DNA of 64,000 nucleotides from DASQMT01 sp963827335 (GCA_963827335.1 CAWHAP010000012.1:103453-167452), one strand, 5' to 3'; shown: positions 1 to 9,671, counted from the first letter of the stretch. The notes: generated by a model from the sequence alone, not told the origin. Program-made: numbers and translations.

Positions 1-167
1 AAGATCTGCTCGACGTTCTCCGGCGTGGAGCGCTCGCGATCGGTGTCCTCGATGCGCAGCACGAGCTGCCCGCCGGCCCCGCGCGCGAGCAGCCAATTAT
101 AGAGCGCGGTGCGGGCGCCCCCGATGTGGAGGGCGCCGGTCGGCGACGGTGCGAAGCGGACGCGCAT
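1..167 (-). CDS. gltX: Glutamyl-tRNA synthetase, N-terminal part (cut by window edge)
   Basis: Only the first 55 codons are present; the gene continues past the left edge. The reading begins MRVRFAPSPTGALHIGGART, which has the class I aminoacyl-tRNA synthetase HIGH-type motif (here HIGG) after the usual RFAPSPTG opening of GltX. It continues into LRIEDTDRERS, another hallmark of GluRS. The enzyme charges tRNA-Glu (or tRNA-Gln in organisms using the amidotransferase route). The ATG at 165-167 is placed as in all family members. The gene is divergent from the endonuclease IV gene with only 28 bases between starts, so both promoters must lie in or overlap coding sequence. GluRS and GlnRS share this start, but the wording favours GluRS. 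Confidence 0.9.
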   Translation of the reverse strand, partial: MRVRFAPSPTGALHIGGARTALYNWLLARGAGGQLVLRIEDTDRERSTPENVEQI

Positions 168-195
168 GGCCGAGCATGCTAGAACCGCCGGCCTC

Positions 196-1113
196 ATGCT
201 GATCGGTGCCCATGTCTCCCCCAGCGGCGGTCCGGCGATGGCCGTCGAGCGCGGCGCCGCGCTCGGCGCGCGGTCGATCCAGATCTTCAGCCAGAACCCG
301 CGCCAGTGGAAGCCGCGCGAGTACTCCGCCGAGGAGGTCGAGGCCTACCACGCCGCGCTCGCCGCCTCCGGGCCGAGCGGTGACGAGGCCTCCGGCCGGG
401 GCAGGATCGAGACGCTCCTGATCCACGCCGTCTACCTGCTCAACTGCGCCTCGGAGGACCGGGAGATCCTCGACAAGTCGCACGCGTCGCTGACCAGCTC
501 GCTCCGGGCGGGCGCGGCGCTGAAGGCGCACTGCGTCGTGCTCCATCCGGGGTCGGCGCTCAAGGCCGGGGGCGCGGTCGACAAGGCGATCGAGCGGGCC
601 GGCAAGGTGATCGCCGCCGCCCTCGCGGAGAGCGAGGACTGCCCGCTGCACCTCGAGGACACCGCCGGGGCGGGCGGCACGCTGGGCCGCTCGTTCGAGG
701 AGCTGGCGCGGCTGATCGAGGTCGCCGGCGGGGACGAGCGGCTCGGCGTCTGCCTGGACTCCTGCCACCTGCTCGCCTCGGGCTACGACATCCGGACCGC
801 CGACGACCTGGCCGCGGTGCTCGACGAGTTCGACCGGATCGTCGGCCTCGGCCGGCTCGGCTCGATCCACGTGAACGACTCGGTGGCGCCGCTCGGGGCC
901 AACCGCGACCGCCACGTGAACCTCGGCGACGGCGAGATCGGGAAGCGCGGCATGGCCGCGTTCCTGTCCGAGCCGCGCTTCGAGGGCATGCCGTGCGTGC
1001 TCGAGGGGCCCGGGCACCAGGGCAAGGGACTCGACCGCCAGGATCTCGACTGGGCGTTCGAGCTGCGCAAGCAGGGGCTCGCCGCCCGCAAGCGGCGCGC
1101 GTCGCGCGGCTGA
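196..1113 (+). CDS. nfo: Endonuclease IV (AP endonuclease)
   Basis: Protein of 305 residues, the usual size for Nfo. It cuts the DNA backbone 5' of abasic sites in base excision repair through a three-metal centre. Metal ligands are visible in order: the His of LIHAVYLLN, the His of VLHPGS, the Glu of LHLEDTAG, Asp and His of CLDSCHLLASGYD, the His of SIHVNDS, and Asp and His of NRDRHVN, then the Glu of LEGPGHQG. The Met opening MLIGAHVSPSGG at 196 matches the family start; the frame is open upstream but reads as noise. The last residues are very basic (RKRRASRG). It ends one base from the convergent dnaE stop, so the two transcripts meet tail to tail. Confidence 0.95.
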   Translation: MLIGAHVSPSGGPAMAVERGAALGARSIQIFSQNPRQWKPREYSAEEVEAYHAALAASGPSGDEASGRGRIETLLIHAVYLLNCASEDREILDKSHASLTSSLRAGAALKAHCVVLHPGSALKAGGAVDKAIERAGKVIAAALAESEDCPLHLEDTAGAGGTLGRSFEELARLIEVAGGDERLGVCLDSCHLLASGYDIRTADDLAAVLDEFDRIVGLGRLGSIHVNDSVAPLGANRDRHVNLGDGEIGKRGMAAFLSEPRFEGMPCVLEGPGHQGKGLDRQDLDWAFELRKQGLAARKRRASRG

Positions 1114-1114
1114 C

Positions 1115-4100
1115 TCAGGCGGGCTGGGGCTCGCCGCGCAGGACCGCGCCGCCGAGCACGCGGTCCAGCTCGGCCTTGAGCGCCGCGTTGCGCCCGGCCA
1201 CCTTGAACTCGCTGCCGAAGCGGAGCCGGCGCAGGCCCGTGCGCGTGTGGACCTCGAGCACGACCTCGGACTCCCCGGGGAAGTCCTCGAAGACGCGCTT
1301 GAGCTCGTCGATCACGGTCGCCGGCAGCCGGCCGGCGTCGACGCGCAGGCACAGCGGGCGCGGCGCGCGCGCCGCCGCGAGGGCGGCCGCCTGGTCCTTG
1401 GCGCGCTCGACCTCGGCGTCCGACGGCTTGAAGGTGCTGACGTCGGCGACCTTCACGCAGATCTTGCCGTTCTCGCCCTTGTCCACGGTGCCGCGGACCA
1501 TGACGATCTCGTCCTGCCTGAGGATGTCCTCGGCCGCCACGATGACCTTCTCGAAGATGAGCAGCTCCACCTGGGCGTCGAGGTCGTCGAGCGTCGCGAA
1601 CATCACGGTCGAGCCCGACCGGGTCTTGATCTTCTTGACCGCGGCGATCATGCCGCCGACCTTGACCCACTCGCCGTCGCGGCGGTCGGGCACCTCGGCG
1701 CACGTCGTGTCGCCCTTGACGCGCAGCGCGTCGCGCACCCGCTTGAGCGGGTGGTCGGTGATGAAGATGCCGATCGACTCCTTCTCGGCCGCCAGCAGCT
1801 CCGGCTTGCCGAACTCCTCGATCGGGATCGGCGGGTGCGTCGGGCCGGTGAAGCGCCCAGGCGAGCCGTCGTCCTGGGCGGGCGGGACCGCATCAACCAG
1901 GTCGAAGATCGAGCCCTGGCCGATCTGCGCGTCGAGCTGGGCCTTCTGGCCGGCGGCCTGGGCCGACTCGAGCACCTCGAGCATCCCGCGCCGCGTCGCG
2001 CCCGTGGAGCCGAAGGCGCCGCACTTGATCAGCGCCTCGATCGCCTTCTTGTTCACCGCGCGGCCGTCGACACGCTCGCAGAACTCCCACAGCGACGTGA
2101 ACGGCCCGCCGTCCTCGCGGGCGGCCTTGATCGCCTCGACGGCGGCGTAGCCGACGCCCTTGACGGCGTCGAGCCCGAAGCGGATGTTGCCCTCCACGAC
2201 GACGAACTCGTGGTCGGAGAGGTTCACGTCGGGCGGCAGGATCTCGATCCCCATGCTCTCCGCCTGGTTGACGAAGAACGGGACCTTGTCCTTGGTGTCC
2301 ATCACCGACGAGATCAGGGCGGCCATGTACTCGGCCGGGTAGTTCGCCTTGAGCCACGCCGTCCGGTAGGAGATCAGCGCGTAGCAGGCGGCATGGGACT
2401 TGTTGAACGAGTAGTCGGCCGAGCGCTCGTTCGTCGCCCACAGCGTCTCGATCACGTCCGGGGCCGTGCCCGAGGCGCGGCAGCCCTCGACGAACTCCGG
2501 CTGCAGCTTGGCCATCGCCTCGCGGTTCTTCTTGCCGATCGCCTTGCGGAGATCGTCCGCCTTCGGGCCGCTGAACCCCGCCAGGCTCTTGGCGATCTGC
2601 ATCGCCTGCTCCTGGTAGAGGATCACGCCCTTCGTCGACTGCGTGATCGGGCGCAGGCGGTCGTCGATGAAGCTGATCGACTCCGGGTTGCGCTTGCCCC
2701 GCGCGTACGTCGGGATCTGGTCCATGGCCCCGGGGCGGTAGAGCGCCACGAGCGCGACGAGGTCCTCGAACTCGGTCGGCTGGACCTTCTTGAGCGCCTC
2801 GCGCATGCCCTCGGACTCGAACTGGAACACCCCGACGGCGTCGCCGGCCGCCATCATCGCGTAGGTCTTCTCGTCGTCGAGCGGCAGCGTCGTCATGTCC
2901 GGGCGGGCGCCGGTCGAGCGCTCGACGATGTCCAGCGCGTCCTCGATCACGTCGAGGTTGCGCAGGCCCAGGAAGTCCATCTTGAGCAGGCCGATCTCCT
3001 CGATCGGCTTCATCGAGTACTGGGTGACCGTGCGGTAGACCTTCGCGCCGTCCTCCCCCACGCCGGCGTCGGCCAGCTGGAGCGGGACGATGTCGGTCAG
3101 GTCGCGGTCGGAGATCACGACCGCGGCGGCGTGGATCGACGCGTTGCGGACGATCCCCTCGAGCCCCTGCGCGACGTCGACGATCTGCTTCGCGATCGGG
3201 TCCTTGGCGACCTCGTTCGCGAGCTCCTGACCCGGCGCGAGGCACTCCGAGAAGCTCGGCGGGCGTCCCTGCTGCGGGTCCGGGATCAGCTTCGCCAGCC
3301 GGTCCCCGATGGCGTACTCGTGGCCGAGCACGCGCGCGGCGTCGCGCGTCGCCGCACGGGGGAACATCTTGCCGAACGTGATGATCTGGGCGACGCGGTC
3401 GGCGCCGTACTTGTCCGTCACGTAGCGGATCACGCGCTCCCGGCCGCGCACCGAGAAGTCGATGTCGATGTCCGGCATCGACACGCGCTCGGCGTTCAGG
3501 AAGCGCTCGAACAGCAGGTCGTAGCGAAGCGGGTCGACGTCGGTGATGGCCAGGCAGTAGGCGACGATCGAGCCGGCCGCAGAGCCGCGGCCCGGGCCGA
3601 CCGCGATGCCGTTGTCCTTCGCGTAGGCGACGAAGTCGTGGACGATCAGGAAGTAGGCGTTGAAGCCCATCTTGTCGATCACGCCCAGCTCCATGTCGGC
3701 GCGCTCGCGCGCCGCCGCCGGGACCGGGTCGCCGTAGCGCAGGCGCAGGCCGTCGGCGACCAGCGACCGCAGGTGCTCGCCCTCGGACTCGCCGTTCGGC
3801 GTCTCGAAGCTCGGGATGAGCTGGCCGCCGAGCTCGATCGACACCCCGCAGCGCTCCGCGATCTCCACCGTCGACGCGAGCGCCTCCGGGAGGTCGGCGA
3901 ACGACTGCGCCATCTCCTCCGAGCTCTTGAGGTAGAACTCGTTGGTGTCGAAGGACATCTTCGGCTGCGCCAGCGTCGACTTCGTCTGCACGCACAGCAG
4001 CGCGGCGTGATGGTGGAAGTCCTCGCGGCGCAGGTAGTGCACGTCGGCGGTCGCGACCAGCGGGCGGCCCATCTCGCGCGCGAACCTCACGATCGCCTCG

Positions 4101-4660
4101 TTGACCTGCTCCTGCTCGGCGATCCCGTTGCGCTGGACCTCGAAGTAGACGTTCTCCGGGCCGAAGACGTGCACGAGGTCGTCGAGGTGCGCGCGGGCGT
4201 CCTCCAGACGGCCCTCGACGATCCGGCGGCTGGAGCGGGAGGCGAGGCAGCCCGAGAGCGCGATGACGCCCTTGCCGTAGCGCTCGAGCAGCCCCAGGTC
4301 GACCCCCGGCTTGCCGCGGTGCAGGCCGTGCAGGAAGCCGGCGCTCGACAGCTTGGTGAGGTTCTGGAAGCCCTCGTCGTCCCGCGCCAGCAGCGTCAGG
4401 TGGTTGCGCTCGGGCTTGCCCTCGCGGAGCGTGTGGTCGTCGACGAAGTACGCCTCGAGGCCCAGGATCGGCTTGACGCCGTGCTTCCGGCAGGCCTTGA
4501 ACAGCTCGACCGAGCCGTTCATCACGCCGTGGTCGGTGAGCCCGAGGGCGGGCTGGCCGAACTCCGCCGCGCGGGCGGCGAGCTTGTCGATCTTGCACGC
4601 GCCGTCGAGCAGCGAGTACTCGGAGTGGACGTGCAGATGGGCGACGGGCGGCGTGCTCAC
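1115..4660 (-). CDS. dnaE: DNA polymerase III subunit alpha
   Basis: A 1,181-residue replicative polymerase of the DnaE1 type. The N-terminal PHP domain opens with HLHVHSEYSLLDGACK and LTDHGVMNG, keeping its metal-binding His residues. The catalytic palm carries the PDIDIDF triad near residue 396, preceded by the GPGRGSAAGS loop. A helix-hairpin-helix segment (DAVKGVGYAAVEAIK) and an OB fold (VKVGGMIAAVKKIKTRSGST) follow. Length, domain order and motifs match the actinobacterial main replicase. It is not the error-prone DnaE2, which would lack the intact PHP domain. The stop lies one base from nfo. I see no indel in its 3.5 kb, a useful contrast with the right half of the window. Confidence 0.97.
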   Translation of the reverse strand: MSTPPVAHLHVHSEYSLLDGACKIDKLAARAAEFGQPALGLTDHGVMNGSVELFKACRKHGVKPILGLEAYFVDDHTLREGKPERNHLTLLARDDEGFQNLTKLSSAGFLHGLHRGKPGVDLGLLERYGKGVIALSGCLASRSSRRIVEGRLEDARAHLDDLVHVFGPENVYFEVQRNGIAEQEQVNEAIVRFAREMGRPLVATADVHYLRREDFHHHAALLCVQTKSTLAQPKMSFDTNEFYLKSSEEMAQSFADLPEALASTVEIAERCGVSIELGGQLIPSFETPNGESEGEHLRSLVADGLRLRYGDPVPAAARERADMELGVIDKMGFNAYFLIVHDFVAYAKDNGIAVGPGRGSAAGSIVAYCLAITDVDPLRYDLLFERFLNAERVSMPDIDIDFSVRGRERVIRYVTDKYGADRVAQIITFGKMFPRAATRDAARVLGHEYAIGDRLAKLIPDPQQGRPPSFSECLAPGQELANEVAKDPIAKQIVDVAQGLEGIVRNASIHAAAVVISDRDLTDIVPLQLADAGVGEDGAKVYRTVTQYSMKPIEEIGLLKMDFLGLRNLDVIEDALDIVERSTGARPDMTTLPLDDEKTYAMMAAGDAVGVFQFESEGMREALKKVQPTEFEDLVALVALYRPGAMDQIPTYARGKRNPESISFIDDRLRPITQSTKGVILYQEQAMQIAKSLAGFSGPKADDLRKAIGKKNREAMAKLQPEFVEGCRASGTAPDVIETLWATNERSADYSFNKSHAACYALISYRTAWLKANYPAEYMAALISSVMDTKDKVPFFVNQAESMGIEILPPDVNLSDHEFVVVEGNIRFGLDAVKGVGYAAVEAIKAAREDGGPFTSLWEFCERVDGRAVNKKAIEALIKCGAFGSTGATRRGMLEVLESAQAAGQKAQLDAQIGQGSIFDLVDAVPPAQDDGSPGRFTGPTHPPIPIEEFGKPELLAAEKESIGIFITDHPLKRVRDALRVKGDTTCAEVPDRRDGEWVKVGGMIAAVKKIKTRSGSTVMFATLDDLDAQVELLIFEKVIVAAEDILRQDEIVMVRGTVDKGENGKICVKVADVSTFKPSDAEVERAKDQAAALAAARAPRPLCLRVDAGRLPATVIDELKRVFEDFPGESEVVLEVHTRTGLRRLRFGSEFKVAGRNAALKAELDRVLGGAVLRGEPQPA

Positions 4661-4734
4661 GGGTGGGGAAGGCTAGATGCCCGATCGGACGGCGCCGCGG
4701 TCGGCGCCGGGTCCTCCCCGCACGCTGCGGGAAA

Positions 4735-7700
4735 TCAGGGCAGGCGGCCCTGGGCGCGGTCCGTCCAGGCCTTCAGCGTGGCGACTGCGGCGCGGTCGCC
4801 GCGGATCGCCGGGCGGGCGCCGGAGGGCGCCGGCTCGGCCTTCAGGAGGTGCGCGAACGCGGCGCGGGTCAGGGTCACGACGGCATCCGCGCCAACGGGT
4901 GACGCGTTGCGGTCGACGGCGACCGGCGCGCCGTCGGCGACGGTGATCCGCCAGCTGTGGAGCGCCGGGTCGGCGAGCTCCTGGAGGACGCTGAAGCGGT
5001 GGCCGCGGGTCCAGGCGGGGTGGATCGCGTAGGCGAGGGAGCGGAAGACCAGATCGGGGTCGAGCGCGGCGCCTGCGCGGGCGGCGGCGGCGAGGTCGAG
5101 GTCGGCCGCCGCGAGCGCCGCGCGCACCTGCTCGGCGCGGCGGCGCGGGCCGTGGACCTTCACCGGGCCGAACCACCGGCCCATGCGCTTCTCCACGCCC
5201 GCGAGCAGCTCGGTGAGCGTGACGACGTCCGCGGCGAGATGGAACGCGGCGTGGCGGCGCGGGCGGGGTGCGTCGAGCGGCAGGGCGACCGCGCTGTCGT
5301 CGCGGACGTTCACGGCGTACGTGCCCGTCCCGCGGATCGTCAGGTCGTAGTCGATGGGCTCGGCGAGGACCGCGTGCTGGGCGGGGACGAGCCCGAGGAG
5401 GAGCGTGGCCGCCGCGCGGGGGTCGTCGTGCGCGAGCTTCACGAGCGCGCCGCGGAGCCAGGGGTAGTCGCGCCTGGAGGATCCGACGACGTCCGCGCGG
5501 GCGGGATGGCCGGCCTCGGTGACGATCCGCGGGCGGACCGGCGCGGCGGTCGGCCGCGGGACGACGGGCGGCGCTGCCGAGGCCGCCGGCGCCGCGGCCG
5601 CGGGCTCCGGGGCGGCGGACGGCTCCGCGACCGGCGGCTCGACGACCTCCGCGGCCGGTGGCTCCGCCACGACGCCGGCAGGGGGCGGCTCCGCCTCCGG
5701 GGACGGCGCGGGGTCGGGTGCTCGGGCGCGGAGCGCAGCCGCCGCGGCGTCGAGGCTCGCCGTGACCGCGCTGCGCTCGCCCTCGGCCGGACGGGCCGCC
5801 GCGGCCGACGCGGCCGCCTGCTCGTCCGCGCGCCGGGAGAGGTCCGCGTCGGCGGCGCGCTCGAGATCCGCGATGCGGGCGAGCAGGCCGCCCGCCTCCT
5901 CCGTCGCGGTTGCGCGGCCGCGTTCGAGCTCGGCCCGCAGCGCGACGGCCTCGTCCTGCAGCGCGCGCAGCTCTGCGCGCGTCTCCTCCCGGCTCAGTGC
6001 CAGCTCCGTCTGGAGCGCCTGCGCCTGCTCCAGCTGCCCGCGCAGCTCCGCCTGCAGCGCGCGGGCATCGGCGAGCTGGGCGCCGAGCTCGGCCTGATCG
6101 GCCTGGGCCGACGCGAGCTGCGCCCGCAGCTCGGCGGAAGAGGCCTGCTCGTCCACGAGCTGGGACTGCAGCGCCGCGTATGCGGCCCGCTCGGCCTCGA
6201 GCTGCCCCGCCCGGTCCACCCGGGACGCCCGCTCGGCCTCGAGCTGCCGAGCCAGGTCCGCCCGCTCGGCCTCGAGCTGCCCCGCCAGCTCGGCCCGCGA
6301 CGCCCGCTCGGCCTCGAGCGCGGCGCGCAGCTCGCCCTCCGCGGCGAGGCCGGCGTCGAGCGCGGCGGCGAGCGTGTCGCGCGCCAGCCGCTCCCGGTCG
6401 ATCTCCTCGTCGAGCGCCGCACGGGCGACCGACTCGGCGCGGTTGGCCGCCTCGGCGTGCGCGAGCCCGGCGCGGGCGGTCTCCAGCGCGGCCGCGGTCC
6501 CGCTGTGCGCGCGGCGCTCGGCGCTCAGCGCGGTGTCGAGCTCGGCGAGACGGCGATCGAGGTCGGCCGCGCGGCCGGCGGCGTCACGGCGCACGTGCTC
6601 GAGCTCGGCGCGCAGGCCGGCGAGCTCGACGGTCATCGCCTCCAGCTCGCGCTCGCGCGCGGCGAGCCGCTCCTGCGTGTCGGCGTGCGCCATGCGCTCG
6701 GTCGCGAGGTCGCGCGCGGCGACCTCGCGCTCCCCGCGCGCCTCGGCGACCGCGGCGTCGGCGGCGGCCATCCGCTCGCTCGCGACCGCCAGCTCCGCCG
6801 CGGTCTGCTCGCGCACGGCCGCGGCGTCGGCCGCCGCGCGCTGCCGCGCGAGCGAGACCTGCTCCGCCGCCTGCTCGCGGACGGCGAGCGCGTCGGCCGC
6901 GGCCGCCTCGGCGGCGTCGACCGCCGCGGACAGCGCGCGCTCCCCGGCGGCCAGCTGCGCCTCGAGCGCGGCCACCCGCCCGGCCTGCTCGCGCAGGGAC
7001 GCCAGCGCGACCGCGTCGGCCGCGCGCAGCAGCTCGCTCCTGCGGAGCCGCTGGCGCTGCTCGCCGAGCTCGCCGCGGAGCCGCTTGACCGTCGCGACGG
7101 CCGCGCCGAGCGCGGCCGAGGACGGCGCCGCGGCCTCCCCGCCGGGCGGCCGATCGACAGGCGGCGGCGCAGCCACGGCCGCCCCGGGCGCGAGCGCCGC
7201 CTGCGTTGCCGCGACCGCCTCCGGCGCTATCGCAGCCTGCGTTCCCGCGGCCGCCTCCGGCACGAGCGCAGCCTGCGCCCCCACCGCGCCGTCGGGCGCA
7301 GGGGACCCCGCGGGCGTGGCCTGCGGCTCTGCCGCCGCGTCAGGCGCAGCCGGCGCCTCCACGGCGCCGTCGGGCGCAGGCGTGTCCGGCAGCTCCGCGG
7401 GCGCGCCGTGCGCCGGCGCCGCCGCGAGCTCGGCCTCCGCCGCCCCGCCGGGCGCAGGCGACGCCGCGGCTCCGGACGCCGGCGCGTCGGCCGCAACCGC
7501 CGCCGCCTGCAGCTGCTCCAGCCGCCGCTCGAGCTCCGCGCTGCGCAGCTCGAGCACCTCGACGGCCTTGAGCGCCTCCGCCGCCCGCTGGGCCTGCGCG
7601 CGCTCCGCCACCTCGGCGCGGCGCGCGCGGTGCTCGGCGAGGACCGCGCGGTCGATGACCTCGCCCCCTCGCTCGGGGGCCGCCGGTGCGGTGGGCGGGG

Positions 7701-8049
7701 CCGTGGGCGGCTGGAAGGTCGCCGCGGGCGCGGGCAGCCCAGCGCGCGCGCCGCTCTCCCAGGTCAGCCAGAGCTCATCCGGCGCCGGCTCCATGAGCGC
7801 GGCGGGGACGAGGAAGGTCGCGCGCCAGAGGGCCGGGTCGCGGCCGAAGCGGGCGTCGGGCAGCGACTCGAAGCGGCGCTGCTCCTCACCCCGGCGCAAC
7901 CCCAGGCCGGGCAGGTCGGGCTCGCGCCGGGCGAGGTCGGTCCAGCGCCCGCGGACGCGCACCAGCCCGGCGTCCGAGCCCGACGGAAGCCACTCGACGG
8001 CCTCCACCAAGAGGCCCTCGAGGGCGGGTACGGACGACGACGGATCCAC
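4735..8049 (-). CDS. Large alanine-rich coiled-coil protein with SCP2-like C-terminus
   Basis: No known gene recognised. With a GTG start at 8049 the product is 1,104 residues. An N-terminal domain of about 130 residues (VRVRGRWTDL, then WRATFLVPAALM) looks like a compact beta domain. Next come a Pro/Ala-rich linker and a coiled coil (LELRSAELERRLEQLQ). An acidic low-complexity stretch repeats PDGAVEAP- and PEAAAGTQA-like units. About 450 residues of heptad coiled coil follow, with repeats built on LEAERA and AELRAQL. After a second Pro-rich linker the last 250 residues are folded. Their end (WRITVADGAPVAVDRN, VTLTRAAFAHLL, IRGDRAAVATLKAW) resembles SCP2 sterol-carrier domains. That resemblance is inference. 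No signal peptide or membrane segment is seen, so it is probably a cytoplasmic scaffold or filament. A start further upstream cannot be excluded. Confidence 0.75.
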   Translation of the reverse strand: MDPSSSVPALEGLLVEAVEWLPSGSDAGLVRVRGRWTDLARREPDLPGLGLRRGEEQRRFESLPDARFGRDPALWRATFLVPAALMEPAPDELWLTWESGARAGLPAPAATFQPPTAPPTAPAAPERGGEVIDRAVLAEHRARRAEVAERAQAQRAAEALKAVEVLELRSAELERRLEQLQAAAVAADAPASGAAASPAPGGAAEAELAAAPAHGAPAELPDTPAPDGAVEAPAAPDAAAEPQATPAGSPAPDGAVGAQAALVPEAAAGTQAAIAPEAVAATQAALAPGAAVAAPPPVDRPPGGEAAAPSSAALGAAVATVKRLRGELGEQRQRLRRSELLRAADAVALASLREQAGRVAALEAQLAAGERALSAAVDAAEAAAADALAVREQAAEQVSLARQRAAADAAAVREQTAAELAVASERMAAADAAVAEARGEREVAARDLATERMAHADTQERLAARERELEAMTVELAGLRAELEHVRRDAAGRAADLDRRLAELDTALSAERRAHSGTAAALETARAGLAHAEAANRAESVARAALDEEIDRERLARDTLAAALDAGLAAEGELRAALEAERASRAELAGQLEAERADLARQLEAERASRVDRAGQLEAERAAYAALQSQLVDEQASSAELRAQLASAQADQAELGAQLADARALQAELRGQLEQAQALQTELALSREETRAELRALQDEAVALRAELERGRATATEEAGGLLARIADLERAADADLSRRADEQAAASAAAARPAEGERSAVTASLDAAAAALRARAPDPAPSPEAEPPPAGVVAEPPAAEVVEPPVAEPSAAPEPAAAAPAASAAPPVVPRPTAAPVRPRIVTEAGHPARADVVGSSRRDYPWLRGALVKLAHDDPRAAATLLLGLVPAQHAVLAEPIDYDLTIRGTGTYAVNVRDDSAVALPLDAPRPRRHAAFHLAADVVTLTELLAGVEKRMGRWFGPVKVHGPRRRAEQVRAALAAADLDLAAAARAGAALDPDLVFRSLAYAIHPAWTRGHRFSVLQELADPALHSWRITVADGAPVAVDRNASPVGADAVVTLTRAAFAHLLKAEPAPSGARPAIRGDRAAVATLKAWTDRAQGRLP

Positions 8050-8138
8050 GTGCCGGATGCAATCAGACGATCCGGCGGCGCCACAGGTCCGCGCCCGCAC
8101 ACACCGGAGTCAGGTGCGTGCGGAGCCGACCCCGCTCG

Positions 8139-8303
8139 TCAGTCGTCGCCGAGCCGCTGCCGCGTCGCCAGCACGATGCCGACGATCGCGACGAGCAGCC
8201 CGCCCGCGAGCACGCCCTTCGGCGCCATCGCCGCGCCGTACTTGCGGCGCAGGAACCACTTCGCGCCCTTCCACACCGCCATGCCGAGGACCTTGTAAGC
8301 CAT
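8139..8303 (-). CDS. Small hydrophobic membrane peptide, 54 residues
   Basis: A short frame with ATG at 8301-8303 and TGA at 8139. The product opens MAYKVLGMAVWKGAKWFLRR. One strongly hydrophobic helix follows (VLAGGLLVAIVGIVLAT), then a short charged end RQRLGDD. It is a single-pass protein with a basic amphipathic N-terminus, so the N-terminus probably stays inside. It sits between argG (10 bases away) and the coiled-coil gene on the same strand and may be co-transcribed with them. Function unknown. Coding quality is supported by the clean helix and by the open frame filling the only gap between the neighbours. Confidence 0.65.
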   Translation of the reverse strand: MAYKVLGMAVWKGAKWFLRRKYGAAMAPKGVLAGGLLVAIVGIVLATRQRLGDD

Positions 8304-8312
8304 GGTCCGAGC

Positions 8313-9617
8313 CTACCCGTCGGCGCGCTCGCGCAGGCGCCGCGCCATGCGCGACTGCAGCGACCACAGCTCGATGAACCCCGGCGACGCCTGCTGGGAG
8401 AACAGCCCGCCCGAGTCGGCGAACGTCGCCAGCTGCGCGTCGTAGACGGCGTTCGCGCTCTCCCGCGTCACCACGCGGACGCTCCCCTTGTACAGCTTGA
8501 GCCCGATCTTGCCGGTCACGCGCGTGTTGACATGCTCGGTGTAGGCCTCGATGTCCTCGCGCAGCGGCTCCCACCAGAGCCCGGCGTAGACGAGGTAGGC
8601 CCACTTGCGGTCCAGCTCGGGCTTGAACTGGTTCTGGTGGATCGTGCCGACGAGGCGCTCGAGCTCCCGGTGCGCCTTGAGCAGGATCGCGGCGGCGGGC
8701 ACCTCGTAGATGTCGCGCACCTTGAGGCCCACGATCCGGTCCTCGATGTGGTCGACGATGCCGACGCCGTGGCGCATGCCGATCTCGGCGGCGCGCTCGA
8801 TCAGGTCCACCAGCCCCAGCCGCTCGCCGTCGAGCGCCACCGGCGCGCCGGCCTCGAACTCCACCTCGACGACCTGCGCCTCGTCGGGCGCGAGCTCGGG
8901 CCGGGTGACGAGCTGGAACACGTCGTCGTCGGGCGCGTGCGAGAGGTCCTCGATCCACTTGCCCTCCGACGAGCGGCCCCAGAGGTTGTCGTCGATCGAG
9001 TACGGCGCGGTCTCCGTGCCGCCCTTGACGGGGATGCCGTGCTTGCGGGCGTAGGCGATCTCCTCGTCGCGGCCCATCGCCCAGGAGCGCACCGGGGCGA
9101 TCACCTTGAGCTCGGGCGCGAGCGTGGCGACCGTGCCCTCGATCCGCACCTGGTCGTTGCCCTTGCCGGTGCAGCCGTGGGCGATCGTGTCGCAGCCCGT
9201 CCGGCGCGCGTACTCGACGGCGAGCTTGGCGATCAGCGGCCGGCCGAGCGCCGTGAACAGCGGGTAGCCGTCGCCGTAGTCGGCGTTCGCCTTGATCGCG
9301 GGCAGCACGTACTCCGCCGCGAACTCCTCGCGCGCGTCGACCACGTGGCAGTCGAGCGCGCCGAGCCGCATCGCCTTGCCCTTGACCACCTCGTAGTCCT
9401 CCCCGGGCTGCCCCAGGTTGACCGTGAGCGCGACGACCTCCGCCTCGTACTCGTCCTGGATCCACTTGAGCATCACGCTCGTGTCGAGGCCGCCCGAGTA
9501 GAGCAGCAGGACCCGCGACACCTCGTCGCGGTTCGCGAGGTAGGAGGCGACGCGCGTCGAGGACGGATCGGCGACGCGATGGACTTCGGTGGCGGGATCA
9601 CGTGGCTGGTCGGTCAT
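8313..9617 (-). CDS. argG: Argininosuccinate synthase (actinobacterial copy)
   Basis: A 434-residue enzyme joining citrulline and aspartate with ATP to give argininosuccinate, the penultimate step of arginine synthesis. The ATP pyrophosphatase P-loop is SGGLDTS at residues 41-47. The characteristic HGCTGKGNDQVR segment and the SIDDNLWGRSSEGKW segment follow. The ATG at 9617 (MTDQPRDPATEV) leaves a 30-residue N-terminal extension before the core; later starts are possible. The gene is divergent from the riboswitch-led matrix operon. argH and argF are not in this segment, while argCJBD lies 10 kb away on the same strand. A second, unrelated argG at 43.5 kb belongs to the other genome in this contig. 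Confidence 0.95.
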   Translation of the reverse strand: MTDQPRDPATEVHRVADPSSTRVASYLANRDEVSRVLLLYSGGLDTSVMLKWIQDEYEAEVVALTVNLGQPGEDYEVVKGKAMRLGALDCHVVDAREEFAAEYVLPAIKANADYGDGYPLFTALGRPLIAKLAVEYARRTGCDTIAHGCTGKGNDQVRIEGTVATLAPELKVIAPVRSWAMGRDEEIAYARKHGIPVKGGTETAPYSIDDNLWGRSSEGKWIEDLSHAPDDDVFQLVTRPELAPDEAQVVEVEFEAGAPVALDGERLGLVDLIERAAEIGMRHGVGIVDHIEDRIVGLKVRDIYEVPAAAILLKAHRELERLVGTIHQNQFKPELDRKWAYLVYAGLWWEPLREDIEAYTEHVNTRVTGKIGLKLYKGSVRVVTRESANAVYDAQLATFADSGGLFSQQASPGFIELWSLQSRMARRLRERADG

Positions 9618-9671
9618 GTGCCGCGCCAGCATACGAGACGGGATCTGCAGGTCACCGCGCCACCCACCACA

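Noticed and set aside
4661..4734. A terminator in the GC-rich hairpin between dnaE and the coiled-coil gene
   Set aside because: GGCGCC-type arms pair, but there is no T tract and such hairpins are expected by chance at this GC content.
1247..5032. A 1,261-residue plus-strand frame opposite dnaE
   Set aside because: It is the antisense shadow of dnaE. High-GC genes leave long open frames on the opposite strand, and the translation is Arg/Leu/Val/Asp-rich without motifs.
4957..8298. An 1,113-residue plus-strand frame opposite the coiled-coil gene
   Set aside because: Low-complexity Arg/Gly translation; the minus-strand frame has proper heptads and folded ends.
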